In this document: positions 1 through 8,779 of the stretch, piece by piece | How positions within the stretch are numbered: position 1 is the first letter of the stretch | Layout of the letters: each line of letters opens with the position of its first letter | Assembly (NCBI GenBank): GCA_046328715.1 | Contig: JAXLWB010000039.1 | Coordinates: 32,481 to 96,480, forward strand | Direction of reading: 5' to 3' | Length of the DNA: 64,000 nt | Source of the DNA: JAXLWB01 sp046328715 | Lineage (GTDB): Bacteria > Chloroflexota > Anaerolineae > Caldilineales > Caldilineaceae | Position numbers and translations under genes: made by a program | Notes under the pieces: model-generated | What the model was told of the DNA's origin: nothing | Seen by the model: only the letters and a program-made list of their open reading frames with translations | Databases searched by the model: none

Positions 1-1068
1 ATCTGTGGGCAGACGATGTCGAACACGATTCTGGTCGACCGTGGCACATGCTTCTCCTGTGCCGTTGCTTGTAAACGTGAAGTCGAGGTTGCCGAGCGGG
101 ATGTCTCGCCCAAATTTGGCGGCATGGAGTATGAGATCATCGGTGCCCTTGGTTCACTCTGCGGTGTGGGTAATCTGAAAGCGGTGGCCGAAGCGTCGCA
201 GTGGGTCAACCGTTACGTGCTGGACGGCATTTCTACTGGAGTAGCGATTGCCTTCGCCATGGAATGTTACGAGAATGGCATCCTGACCAAAGCCGATACC
301 GATGGCATCGAGTTGACCTGGGGCAATGCCGACGCCATGATCGCCATGATCCACAAGATTGCCCACCGTGAAGGCTTAGGCAACCTGCTGGCCGACGGTG
401 TCAAACGGGCTGCGGCCAATCTTGGCCGCGGTTCAGAACGTTTTGCCGTGCATGTCAAGGGTCAGGAATTTCCCATGCACGAACCGCGCGGCAAACGCAG
501 TCTGGCGCTCGCCTATGCGCTTTCCCCCACCGGGGCCGACCACATGGAGGCAATCCACGACCCTGCTTTTGAAGGGCTTGGTTCCTTGGACAATGGGCTG
601 AGCGAGGCCGGCTTGATCGAGCCGGTGGATCGCATGGATCTGGGACCGAAAAAGGTGCAGACTTACTTCTATGCCCAGGCGATCTGGAATCTCTACAACA
701 GCATCGGCATGTGCGACTTCGTCGGCATTCCGATTGGCCCGCTCAAGCTCAAACCGCTCAATGACTACATCAATGCCGCCACCGGCTGGGATATGAGCCT
801 GTGGGAGTTGCTCAAGGTCGGCGAACGGGCTAACACCATGGCCCGCCTCTTCAACATGCGTGAAGGCTTCACCAACGCCGACGATGGTCTGCCGCAACGC
901 ATGTTTGAACCGCTGCAAAACGGCAAACTCAAGGGCGAAGCCATCGACCGTGGCGAATTTGAACGTGCCCGTAGCCTCTATTATCAAATGGCCGGTTGGG
1001 ATGGTGGAGGTAACCCCACCATCGCCAAACTCGCCGAGTTGGATCTGTTGTGGGCGAATCAGAATTGA
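1..1068 (+). CDS. Aldehyde:ferredoxin oxidoreductase family protein, C-terminal part (5' end outside window)
   Basis: The reading frame is open from base 1, so the gene begins outside the window; the first internal ATG (base 16) is not the start. About 355 residues remain of a family that is usually about 600. Family knowledge: these tungsten/molybdenum-pterin enzymes oxidise aldehydes to acids with ferredoxin in the cytoplasm. Seen here: the cysteine cluster GTCFSCAVACKR expected to bind the 4Fe-4S centre, the helical middle domain with the KGQEFPMHEPRG segment, and a late Cys in NSIGMCDF that matches the last cluster ligand. Residues run to the normal C terminus, and the gene is followed by a hairpin shared with the convergent neighbour. 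The substrate cannot be told from this part. Confidence 0.88.
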   Translation: MCGQTMSNTILVDRGTCFSCAVACKREVEVAERDVSPKFGGMEYEIIGALGSLCGVGNLKAVAEASQWVNRYVLDGISTGVAIAFAMECYENGILTKADTDGIELTWGNADAMIAMIHKIAHREGLGNLLADGVKRAAANLGRGSERFAVHVKGQEFPMHEPRGKRSLALAYALSPTGADHMEAIHDPAFEGLGSLDNGLSEAGLIEPVDRMDLGPKKVQTYFYAQAIWNLYNSIGMCDFVGIPIGPLKLKPLNDYINAATGWDMSLWELLKVGERANTMARLFNMREGFTNADDGLPQRMFEPLQNGKLKGEAIDRGEFERARSLYYQMAGWDGGGNPTIAKLAELDLLWANQN

Positions 1069-1147
1069 GTAGTTCGAGGACGAAGCGAATACTGCAGTAG
1101 GCATGTTGACCATCCGAACGATATGCCAGATTCTCTTCACAAGGAGG

Positions 1148-1204
1148 CCGTAGGACAGTGAGTTAGGTCATACCTTGTCATTTGCCTGTCCCACTGTCCT
1201 ACGG
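1148..1204. terminator. Inverted repeat between convergent genes, possible bidirectional terminator
   Basis: Thirteen-base perfect arms (CCGTAGGACAGTG and its complement) enclose a 31-base loop between the oxidoreductase and the convergent CPBP protease, and overlap the protease stop codon. The long loop and weak T-run make it atypical for a Rho-independent terminator. Related GTAGGACAGTG-type sequence recurs near 25642, so it may be an interspersed repeat serving as a terminator. Confidence 0.4.
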
Positions 1205-1981
1205 TTTTACCGTCCCTCGGCCCACTACAAAGGTCAGATACGGCAGCACCATCGCAATCGCCATCCAGATCAGCGCTGCCTGTTGACCACTATTGGCCAT
1301 GCTGCCGGCGGCAAGGATGGGAATCACCGTGTCCACAGCCGCATGCACTAATGCTGGTGCCCAGATGGTGTTCCGTCCTTGCTCATAAAGATGAGCAAAG
1401 GGAAACGACGAAATGATCGACAGTGCCACTGCCATACCACCAACGATGAGGCCCTGGTTCCACAGAATAGGCAGATGGCTCAGGGCAAAGAGCAACACCG
1501 CCAACCATGCCGCCTGCCAAAAGGTGCGACCTTGGCGCAGATGTCCAAAGAGAAAAGCTCGATAAAGCACCTCTTCCGCCACACCGTGCAGCGCAAAGAT
1601 GCCGACCATGATCCACAGCCAATTAGGCGGTAGTGTCCATCGATACCCCGTCAGCCAGGTTATCAATGGGTAGGCGGCAAGCTGAAGCACGGCAATCAAG
1701 AGTGCCACCCCCATGGCTCGCCAACCAGGCCAGCCGAATCCTAAATCTCGGAACACGAAATGCCAGTTCTGTTTGAACAGTCCAATTTCCACCACCACCG
1801 CTGCAATCAGTACCGCTGCAGTGATGAGTAAGGCATTCTCCGTGGGAAGCGCATCACCTAGCAGGCGCGCCACCCCCTCTAGGGTGCCGTAAATCAAAAG
1901 AAAACCAAGAATAAACCTCACCATCATCGGTGATGAACGGATCGTTGGAAGCGTAGTCTCCTTCATCCAGGTCGTCATCAT
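1199..1981 (-). CDS. CPBP family intramembrane metalloprotease (copy 1)
   Basis: A 260-residue polytopic membrane protein of the CPBP (Abi/CAAX protease-like) family. Motif 1 is seen as AEEVLYR (E136, E137, R141), motif 2 as a His in ALSHLP (H169), and a further His lies in WAPALVHAAVDTV; these are the expected metal and catalytic residues. Seven or so hydrophobic segments span the chain. The start was moved 14 codons into the longest frame because GGAGAGGAG sits just before this ATG. It is the last gene of a minus-strand run, 45 bases after a type II GAPDH. A close paralogue lies at 7986-8762. The family includes prenyl-protein proteases and bacteriocin immunity proteins; the substrate is unknown. 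Confidence 0.85.
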   Translation of the reverse strand: MMTTWMKETTLPTIRSSPMMVRFILGFLLIYGTLEGVARLLGDALPTENALLITAAVLIAAVVVEIGLFKQNWHFVFRDLGFGWPGWRAMGVALLIAVLQLAAYPLITWLTGYRWTLPPNWLWIMVGIFALHGVAEEVLYRAFLFGHLRQGRTFWQAAWLAVLLFALSHLPILWNQGLIVGGMAVALSIISSFPFAHLYEQGRNTIWAPALVHAAVDTVIPILAAGSMANSGQQAALIWMAIAMVLPYLTFVVGRGTVKP

Positions 1982-2026
1982 ATGCTCCTCTCCTTTTATT
2001 AATTTGCAGACAGTGAATGGCATTCC

Positions 2027-3088
2027 TCAAGCGATAACTGGGCTGCTGACGGGTACAAACTCGCGCATCAGCCCTAACGCTGCGTCCGTTTTCTGAATCG
2101 ATGTTGCCCCATCTTCTTCGATAGCGGTGAGGGCACGGATGGCATCGATGGTCTCAGGCACCACAATGGCTTGGTTATAGACTTGATAGTTGTAAAAGAG
2201 TTCGTTGCCCACCACGGTCACGCCGTCGGCCCACAGGCCAACTTCCCACATGTCACCGCGCGGACGGCCCAGGTCGGACATTAATTCCAGCGTGCTATTG
2301 AGGGCGACCAAACCATCGGCCATCTGCAGAAAGGCAATGCGTGGTGCCGCACGGAAAGCCGCTAACACTTCTTCTCGGCTGGCAGGGCGAGTGAGTTCCA
2401 CACTCCAAGAATGCAAATGGCTGGTCGTGTGCGCCGCCACGAGCGCCACTGTCATCACATCCAACGTGGGGTCAACGGTCTGTGCATCCGGCCCTTGATG
2501 CGAGGGAATCACCTTCTCAGGAACCACGGTGTTCATCACACCCGTGTGGTCCGATTCCCAGGGGTCGGTGGCGCGGCGCACCAAGACCCCGCGTGCTTTG
2601 GCAAGCAAACCAGCCTGTTTTAAGGCACCGAGCGTGCGTACAATGCTGGTTGTGTTGCAGGAAACCACACGCGTACCATTGCGTCCGAGCGCAGTGGTGT
2701 AGTTTGCTTGGGCCACAAATGAGTGGCCAGTCAATTCGTGCTTCTCACCACCCTGAAAGATTGCTTTCACACCGGCTGCTCGATAGAGGTCGAGGTTTTT
2801 CGAGGCAATCTTCTTCGGCGTAGCATCGGCAATGATATCGACTTTGCCCAGTAAATCATCAAGACTACCCATGATTGGAATGCCACTCGCCCGCATCTCA
2901 ACCAGCGCCTGTGGGGTAGCCCCATAGATCGGGTAACCCTTTTCGCGCGCCACCTTGATACGCCAGTCGGTAACTACATCCACCACCCCGACCAACTCCA
3001 TGTCCGTTTGCGCCACGACCGCATCCGCAATGCGTTTGCCAATGACGCCGTAGCCGTTGACTGCGACTCGTACTTTATGATGTTTCAT
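2027..3088 (-). CDS. Type II (archaeal-type) glyceraldehyde-3-phosphate dehydrogenase
   Basis: A 353-residue protein with an N-terminal Rossmann fold (VAVNGYGVIGKRIADAV) and the catalytic Cys in SCNTTS (C144), followed by the HTGVMNTV segment. This layout is that of archaeal GAPDH, which oxidises glyceraldehyde 3-phosphate with NAD(P)+ and phosphate, and not that of the usual bacterial GapA. The start was chosen 17 codons inside the longest frame because AAAGGAG lies seven bases upstream. It is 64 bases downstream of a secreted-type serine hydrolase and 45 bases upstream of a CPBP protease, so it is not in a glycolytic operon here. Whether it is the cell's main GAPDH or an extra copy cannot be told from the window. 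Confidence 0.88.
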   Translation of the reverse strand: MKHHKVRVAVNGYGVIGKRIADAVVAQTDMELVGVVDVVTDWRIKVAREKGYPIYGATPQALVEMRASGIPIMGSLDDLLGKVDIIADATPKKIASKNLDLYRAAGVKAIFQGGEKHELTGHSFVAQANYTTALGRNGTRVVSCNTTSIVRTLGALKQAGLLAKARGVLVRRATDPWESDHTGVMNTVVPEKVIPSHQGPDAQTVDPTLDVMTVALVAAHTTSHLHSWSVELTRPASREEVLAAFRAAPRIAFLQMADGLVALNSTLELMSDLGRPRGDMWEVGLWADGVTVVGNELFYNYQVYNQAIVVPETIDAIRALTAIEEDGATSIQKTDAALGLMREFVPVSSPVIA

Positions 3089-3152
3089 GTCTTTTTCTCC
3101 TTTGTTTCGATCCGAAAACGTTCTGTGTGCAACGCTCACTCAATCAACCAGC

Positions 3153-4790
3153 CTACACCGTTAGCGATTTGCTCACGTCCGTGCTAACCCGATGCACGGC
3201 GGAGTTGCTGGTGGTTCGCAAAACAAAATAGGCCAGCACCGTTCGGATGAGCCAAACGAACGCGACCCCACCGCTCGCCGCCATTGCATAGCCAAGGTCA
3301 GGATAGACGAAAATCAGGCCTTGCAGCGATACCTCTAGCAGCGCCGGAACAGCCACCGTGATGATAAATCCCAGGAAGAGATTCACCACAAGCGGCGCAA
3401 TCACACGCCATCCGATCCTCCACCAGCCACGCGGTCGCTCCACTGTCAATGACCCCTGGAACCAGCGCCACAGCGTCACCCACGACCAGACCATACCGAT
3501 AATCTGGAAAGCGACGATACTCATGATGCCTATCACAAGCACACGGAGGAAGAGAAGCCCTTCATTCGCCACCGGTTGCTGCCCGCGCAACAGGCTGAGT
3601 ACTCCCGTCTTGATCCCTGCGGGGCGACCGGCGGCCCATAAGCTGTTGGCGTTGGTCATGACCACAATACCCCAGCCGTCGCTCGTCAGTGTCATATCAG
3701 CATGAAAGTCCCCGTAGTCGCCGCTGTGGGTAATGAGCGGTAACCCATTCTCGGGCTGTACTTCCCAACCCATAGCATAAGCCGTGTCAGCAACGTTCGC
3801 CGGCGGTGTATGCATAGCGGCGATGCCAGCCGGTGAAAGCACGGTCGCATCCCTGTATCGCCCCTCGTTGAGTTGGGCAATCATAAAGTGTGTCATATCT
3901 TCGGCACTGGCGATCAGGCCACCGTGACCGTTGCTACTGCGTGGGAAGGGAAGGTCGCGGGCAAATGGAATCCCGAACCACTGCGTGTACCCGGTGGCAA
4001 TGTCGGGCGGTGCGGCTGCGGGTTGATCATAGGTGGCGTGGCGCATCTCTAGCGGCGTGAAGATCCGTTCCTGCACATAACGCTCGAAAGGTTGCTCGGA
4101 AACCGCCTCCACGATCAAGGCTAAGATCACAAAGTTGACGTTGCTGTATTGGTATCTCGTGCCAGCCGGATAAGTTAGAACGTTATCGCGCAATTCACGC
4201 ACACGTTGTTCAGGTGTCCAGTCCAGCGCAGCTTGGCTCGGAAATTTCTCATCCCCAGTCAGGCGTGATAAGCCGCTGGTATGGTTCAACAAGTGGCGTA
4301 CAGCGAGAGTGGCGGCAGCTTGTTCGTCAGTAAGCCGGAAATAGGGAAGGTAGCGTTGAACGGGGGCATCCAATTCTACTTTGCCCGCTTCGACCAATTG
4401 CATGATCGCCAGAGCAGTCACTGGTTTTGCCAGCGAAGCCAGCCGGAACGGGGTCTGTGCGGTCACGCCTCGCCCAGAGGGACTAGCGATGCCATAGCCT
4501 TGCAAATACACGATCTGATCACCGTGAACGATGCCGAGTGCCAAACCTGGCAGCCCGATCTCTTTCATCTGTGCTGCGATGTAGGCATCAATCGTGTTAA
4601 AAGCGGACGGCGACTCTGCCGCCAGAAGTGTCCTACCGGGTAAACTCGCTAGGCCGAGCACGAGGGCAAAGGTTAGTAGGGTGAAGGTTTGGGCCAACCG
4701 ACACTTGCTTTTCTTTGTCAACCACCGAGTGCCTGATCGCACAGTTGATAACGGGAAATTACTGGGCGACACTACTTTTGGCGTGTTCAT
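3153..4790 (-). CDS. Serine hydrolase, beta-lactamase class C-like, with C-terminal membrane segments (copy 1)
   Basis: A 545-residue protein. A hydrophobic export or anchor helix (about residues 33-58) leads into a beta-lactamase/transpeptidase-like domain with the nucleophile motif SLAK (S119, K122), the YSN motif (Y215) and a late HSGDYG that corresponds to the KTG/HxG box. Three or four hydrophobic helices follow (from about residue 415), so the enzyme is probably membrane-tethered with the catalytic domain outside. The start follows AAAGGAAG; a longer frame of ten more codons is less likely. Family members are D-aminopeptidases, esterases or penicillin-binding-like enzymes; the substrate is not predictable. 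A paralogue with the same architecture is at 6023-7576. Confidence 0.85.
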   Translation of the reverse strand: MNTPKVVSPSNFPLSTVRSGTRWLTKKSKCRLAQTFTLLTFALVLGLASLPGRTLLAAESPSAFNTIDAYIAAQMKEIGLPGLALGIVHGDQIVYLQGYGIASPSGRGVTAQTPFRLASLAKPVTALAIMQLVEAGKVELDAPVQRYLPYFRLTDEQAAATLAVRHLLNHTSGLSRLTGDEKFPSQAALDWTPEQRVRELRDNVLTYPAGTRYQYSNVNFVILALIVEAVSEQPFERYVQERIFTPLEMRHATYDQPAAAPPDIATGYTQWFGIPFARDLPFPRSSNGHGGLIASAEDMTHFMIAQLNEGRYRDATVLSPAGIAAMHTPPANVADTAYAMGWEVQPENGLPLITHSGDYGDFHADMTLTSDGWGIVVMTNANSLWAAGRPAGIKTGVLSLLRGQQPVANEGLLFLRVLVIGIMSIVAFQIIGMVWSWVTLWRWFQGSLTVERPRGWWRIGWRVIAPLVVNLFLGFIITVAVPALLEVSLQGLIFVYPDLGYAMAASGGVAFVWLIRTVLAYFVLRTTSNSAVHRVSTDVSKSLTV

Positions 4791-4876
4791 GTTAGCTTCC
4801 TTTGATCTGTCCATTACCATAGCAAATAGAGCATTGAGGTGAGTGGAACTTAGCCCAAGTTTGCGATTGCCCTGGG

Positions 4877-5917
4877 TCAGCGCAGCGGTGTTCCCGTCCG
4901 CACCGCCGTTATTACCTGGTCGATGGCATCGATTACCACCGCCGGCCGTTCAAAGGGAATGGCGTGGCCACTCTGTTCGGCCACCACGAACTTGCTGTTG
5001 GCCGATTGTTGTAGCAACTCTTCCATGTTCGCTTGCGCTAACGGCTCCAACTCGACCGGCTCAGCGGGAATGCCATGCCAAACGATGAGCAAGGGTCGTT
5101 CTGGCGGCAAGGGACTGGCTTCTACTGCTTCCTGGATGCTCGTCTCCAGGCCCTCGGCTTCAGCGGTCATGGCTGCCATCGCCCCGCTTTGCAAGCGATG
5201 GGCACGCACTTGCGCTTGGGTTGTCGATGGTAACGGGGTCAGGACTTCAGCGCCGGGGAGCGGCAGCAAGCGCATTACCCCCAAGAATTCCATCACTTTC
5301 AGCAGCGGAAGTTGGCTAAGATTGGGGAGGACGGTGCGCCGTTGCTCAGGTGTGAAGCGCATTATGGCCTGTGCTGGCGTCGGGTCAATCAAGACTAGAC
5401 CGGCCACGTCTGCCGGATATTGGCTGGCATAGACCTGCACATGCAAGCCACCCGCCGAGTGGCCGACCAGTATATAGGGTCCAGCGATCCCAGCATTATT
5501 CAACAAGGTATGTAGCTCAGCGCTGATCTGTCGGCTGGTGCGGGTGCCAGGTCCAGCCTCACTCCAGCCTGTGCCCGCCCGGTCATAGCTACAGATGCGT
5601 GTGGTTTGGCTGACCGCAGGCTGTACTAGGCTCCAGTCGGGGGAGGAGCCACCCAACCCATTTTCGGTCACCACCGTCGGCGATCCGGTGCCGGTGCAGT
5701 GGATGTGCAACTTATAACCGCCCACATCCACCAGTTGACCCGGGGGTGGGAAGGTACGGGCATCGCGTGCGCTGGCAAGTGCCTGGTAAGTTGCGCCGAT
5801 CAAGGCCAGCACGAGGCAGCTCATCAGCACGCGTCCGCCCCAAAGCAGCAGTCGGTTACGCGCCCACGACTTAGGCAACGGTCGCTTCATCGTTTCTGTC
5901 GCAGTCATTGTTCTCAT
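4877..5917 (-). CDS. Alpha/beta hydrolase, membrane-anchored
   Basis: A 346-residue protein with one N-terminal membrane helix (about 22-50) and an alpha/beta hydrolase domain. The nucleophile elbow is GHSAGG (S154), an Asp follows in LVLIDPTP, and the catalytic His is in EQSGHAIPFERP near the end. An oxyanion-type ENGLGGSS precedes the core. The start has a very strong GAGGAGG ribosome site. It sits between the two class C-like serine hydrolases (86 and 105 bases apart), which suggests one transcript of exported hydrolases. Esterase or lipase-like activity is expected, with the substrate unknown. Confidence 0.85.
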   Translation of the reverse strand: MRTMTATETMKRPLPKSWARNRLLLWGGRVLMSCLVLALIGATYQALASARDARTFPPPGQLVDVGGYKLHIHCTGTGSPTVVTENGLGGSSPDWSLVQPAVSQTTRICSYDRAGTGWSEAGPGTRTSRQISAELHTLLNNAGIAGPYILVGHSAGGLHVQVYASQYPADVAGLVLIDPTPAQAIMRFTPEQRRTVLPNLSQLPLLKVMEFLGVMRLLPLPGAEVLTPLPSTTQAQVRAHRLQSGAMAAMTAEAEGLETSIQEAVEASPLPPERPLLIVWHGIPAEPVELEPLAQANMEELLQQSANSKFVVAEQSGHAIPFERPAVVIDAIDQVITAVRTGTPLR

Positions 5918-6022
5918 GGAAACCTCCTCATTACGTTGCACTGTTTGCGCGGTGATCCCAGTTGACCCAACTTTGCAGTTGTCATCTTGTGATCACGCGC
6001 TTAACCTTAGAATCAACAGCGA

Positions 6023-7576
6023 TTAGAGGTTGACCGGTGTGACAACGCGATCTGCGACACTAACCTCAGTGATACGCTGACGCCCACCAAACCAGTTTAC
6101 CCCGGCCCACACGCAGCACCATAGCACCATGCTCACGCCACAGACCCAAAGCGTATAGCCAAAGTCTGGAATGTTAATACACAACACAGCGAGGGGGTAG
6201 GTGATCTGCGGCACGAGACCAAGGAGCACCAACGCCCAAAGCAACGGCAGTGCAAGCCGCAGCCCCACTGACCTTCGGCGCAGCTGGCGGCGACGCCAAA
6301 TCCATAGCGAATGCGCCGACCAGAGTAGGAGGAATCCTGTGACACCCCAGATGGTGAGCAAGAGCGGATAGAGGATCGGATGGTGCATGGCCGGGAGCGT
6401 GGGCGGTGGCTGGTCGTGCAACAAGCTTACGATCCCACCGCTCAATGCCTGGATACGTCCACCGTTCAGGTGAAAAGAGTTAAAATTCAGCAGGATCACC
6501 ACCCCCCATTTTTCTGCCGGATCAAGGACAACATCGGCGTAGTAATTGGCGCTGGTGCCATCGTGTCGCACAACCGGAATGCCATTGAGCGAACGGCTGA
6601 TCCAGCCCATCCCATAGAAGCGGTCGCCCCGCCCCTCCGGCACAGCCGGTTCGTGCAGTATCGCAATCCCCTGTGGCGACAACAGCTGTTGATCGCCATA
6701 GCGGCCCCCATTGAGTTGGGCGGCAAGATAATGGGTCATATCCTCGGCGGTTGCGATCAGGTCGCCGGAGGGCAGCATGGCATGGGCATACCACTGGGTA
6801 AACGGCACGGGCCAGCCAAACCACGACCGGTAGCCGATCGCCAGGTCAGGCGGCAACGCAGCGGGTTGCATCGTTGCACTGCGGGTCATTCCCAATGGCT
6901 GCAAGATCGCCTGCTGTATGTAGCGCGAATAGGGTTGACCCGTCACTGTCTGCACCAGCAAACCAAGAAGATCATAATTAGCATCGGTGTATTCAAAGGT
7001 TGTTCCCACCGGTCGGTTGAGTGGCGTTGTGTGCAGGCGGCGCACCCGTGCTTCCAATGTATCGGTTGCCGTTGCCGGTCGGGCAAGCTCTGGATAGGCC
7101 GTTGACGCCGGCAAGCCACTGGTGTGGTTCAACAACTGGCGGACGGTGATTTGAGACGCAACTGTGGTATCCGCCACCTGAAACCAGGGTAGATAGCGCT
7201 GTAGCGGGGCATCCAGCTCGATGCGCCCTTGTTCAACCAGTTGCATGACAGCCAGCGCCACAAACGATTTACTGATCGAATTGAGGACAAAGGGGGTCTG
7301 CGCTGTGACTGCACGTCCAGTTGGGTCAGCAATGCCAAAGCCTTTGAGGTGCACCACTCGATCCCCATGCACAATGCCCAGCGCTAGCCCAGGGATGCGC
7401 AGTTCGGCCATCTGCTCGATCAGGTAGGCATCAATGGCGGCAAAATCAGCGTCCCCTGCCGATGAGGAGAACGCAGCACCTTCAGCCTGCGGCATATGAC
7501 CCATCGCCAACAGCAACGTCGCTGTTATGAGTAAGAGGGCGAGAAGGTAGCCAATACGCTTGTGCAAAATAGACAT
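6023..7576 (-). CDS. Serine hydrolase, beta-lactamase class C-like, with C-terminal membrane segments (copy 2)
   Basis: A 517-residue paralogue of the gene at 3153-4790 with the same order: signal or anchor helix (8-27), catalytic domain, then hydrophobic helices from about residue 405. The nucleophile motif is SISK (S100, K103). The second motif reads YTD (Y196) where the family usually has YxN, a substitution that could alter activity. The late box is RHDGTS. The start has AGAAAGGATC upstream. The shared opening (LGIVHGDxxVxLxGxGIAxPxGRxVTAQTPF) shows the two genes arose by duplication. Confidence 0.84.
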   Translation of the reverse strand: MSILHKRIGYLLALLLITATLLLAMGHMPQAEGAAFSSSAGDADFAAIDAYLIEQMAELRIPGLALGIVHGDRVVHLKGFGIADPTGRAVTAQTPFVLNSISKSFVALAVMQLVEQGRIELDAPLQRYLPWFQVADTTVASQITVRQLLNHTSGLPASTAYPELARPATATDTLEARVRRLHTTPLNRPVGTTFEYTDANYDLLGLLVQTVTGQPYSRYIQQAILQPLGMTRSATMQPAALPPDLAIGYRSWFGWPVPFTQWYAHAMLPSGDLIATAEDMTHYLAAQLNGGRYGDQQLLSPQGIAILHEPAVPEGRGDRFYGMGWISRSLNGIPVVRHDGTSANYYADVVLDPAEKWGVVILLNFNSFHLNGGRIQALSGGIVSLLHDQPPPTLPAMHHPILYPLLLTIWGVTGFLLLWSAHSLWIWRRRQLRRRSVGLRLALPLLWALVLLGLVPQITYPLAVLCINIPDFGYTLWVCGVSMVLWCCVWAGVNWFGGRQRITEVSVADRVVTPVNL

Positions 7577-7701
7577 GATGATCCTTTCTGATTTACTGAT
7601 CGCCCCGCTGTTTCAGATTGCCAGCTCCGGTCAATGCTGCTCTCCATTAGGCGATAAGGTCAGACGCAAATCGCCATAGAAAACGCCTGCGGTGGTCAGC
7701 G

Positions 7702-7929
7702 TTAACAAAAAGAGCGGGATGGTACAGGCTGTACTGCAATCAAAGTGAAATTTAGGTTATAGAGCTTGAGCAACAGACCGTACAACTCAGCCTGATCGCG
7801 CATTGGACCGCTGAGCAGCGCTTCCCCGTTCGGCTCGTTGGTAATGGTCAGCGGCGCAAACCACTCCTGTAACCTGCTATCAAAGTGACCTTTGACCTGG
7901 ATTTGATAGTGCATCTGCTTGATATCCAT
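7702..7929 (-). CDS. Small conserved protein of unknown function
   Basis: A 75-residue soluble protein. I recognise its pattern (YQIxVKGxxD, WFAPLTITNEPNGEALLSG, LYGLLLKLYNLNFTLIAV) as a small family often seen in Chloroflexota genomes but know no function. The chosen ATG has GGGG eight bases upstream; a start eight codons earlier is possible. A broken second copy lies at 9961-10083, so the pair with the neighbouring CPBP gene and nitroreductase seems to have been duplicated and partly lost. Confidence 0.6.
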   Translation of the reverse strand: MDIKQMHYQIQVKGHFDSRLQEWFAPLTITNEPNGEALLSGPMRDQAELYGLLLKLYNLNFTLIAVQPVPSRSFC

Positions 7930-7985
7930 GCTCATACCCCAGTGACCTATCATCTACCCAGAGATGGATTTAGTGGTTGATTTTG

Positions 7986-8762
7986 CTAAATCGATCTTGA
8001 CTTAGGAAACAGGAATGCCAGGTAGGGCAGCACCATCGCCAACCCCATCCAGATCAAGGCGGCCTGTTGACCCGCACCGGCCATCCCACCCACGGCCAGC
8101 AGGGGAATGACAGTATCCACCGCGCCATGCACCAGCGCCGGTGCCCAGATGGTGTTCCGCCCCTGCTCGTAGAGTCGGGCAAAGGCAAAGGAGGAGGCGA
8201 TGGAGAGCATGACCGCTGCACCACCGACCAGCAACCCTTGCGTAGCCAGGATCGGCAGGTGGCTCAGGGTGAACAACAGCACTGCCAGCCAGGCTGCTCG
8301 CCAAAAGCTCCGTCCCTGGCGCAAATGACCAAAGAGAAAAGCCCGGTAGAGCACCTCTTCTGCCACGCCATGCAGGGCAAAGATGCCAACCATCGTCCAG
8401 AGCCAGTTGGGGGGCAATGTCCAACGATAGCCGGTCAACCAGGTGATCAACGGGTAAACGGCCAGTTGTAAGAGGGCAATCAACAGTGCCACCCCCAACG
8501 CCGGCCAGCCCGACCAGCCCAATCCCAGACGGCGCAGCGCCGCTTGCCAGTCGCGGGTAAATAGCCCCATCTCCACCACCAACGTGACTGTCAGCACAGC
8601 GCCGGTGATCAGCAGCGCATTTTGTGTCGGCAAGGTGTCGCCTAGCAGCCGGGCCAGCACTTCCAGTGTGCCGTAAATCAGGGCGAAACCGAGGATAAAC
8701 TTTACCAACACCGGCGCCGCGTAGATGGCGGGCTTGCTGTTGGCTTGCGTAAGTAGCGACAT
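7986..8762 (-). CDS. CPBP family intramembrane metalloprotease (copy 2)
   Basis: A 258-residue polytopic membrane protein, a close paralogue of the gene at 1199-1981: the stretch around PLITWLTGYRWTLPPNWLW and HGVAEEVLYRAFLFGHLRQG is identical or nearly so. The catalytic-type residues are E135, E136 and R140, followed by a His in TLSHLP and another in WAPALVHGAVDTV. The start has AAAGGAG seven bases upstream. It is 17 bases downstream of the nitroreductase stop and probably shares its transcript. Confidence 0.86.
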   Translation of the reverse strand: MSLLTQANSKPAIYAAPVLVKFILGFALIYGTLEVLARLLGDTLPTQNALLITGAVLTVTLVVEMGLFTRDWQAALRRLGLGWSGWPALGVALLIALLQLAVYPLITWLTGYRWTLPPNWLWTMVGIFALHGVAEEVLYRAFLFGHLRQGRSFWRAAWLAVLLFTLSHLPILATQGLLVGGAAVMLSIASSFAFARLYEQGRNTIWAPALVHGAVDTVIPLLAVGGMAGAGQQAALIWMGLAMVLPYLAFLFPKSRSI

Positions 8763-8779
8763 ACGTAACTCCTTTGTGA

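Noticed and set aside
7625..7701. Minus-strand reading LTLTTAGVFYGDLRLTLSPN just after the small protein gene, a possible gene remnant.
   Set aside because: It is only about 25 codons with no start and no supporting neighbour; chance cannot be excluded.
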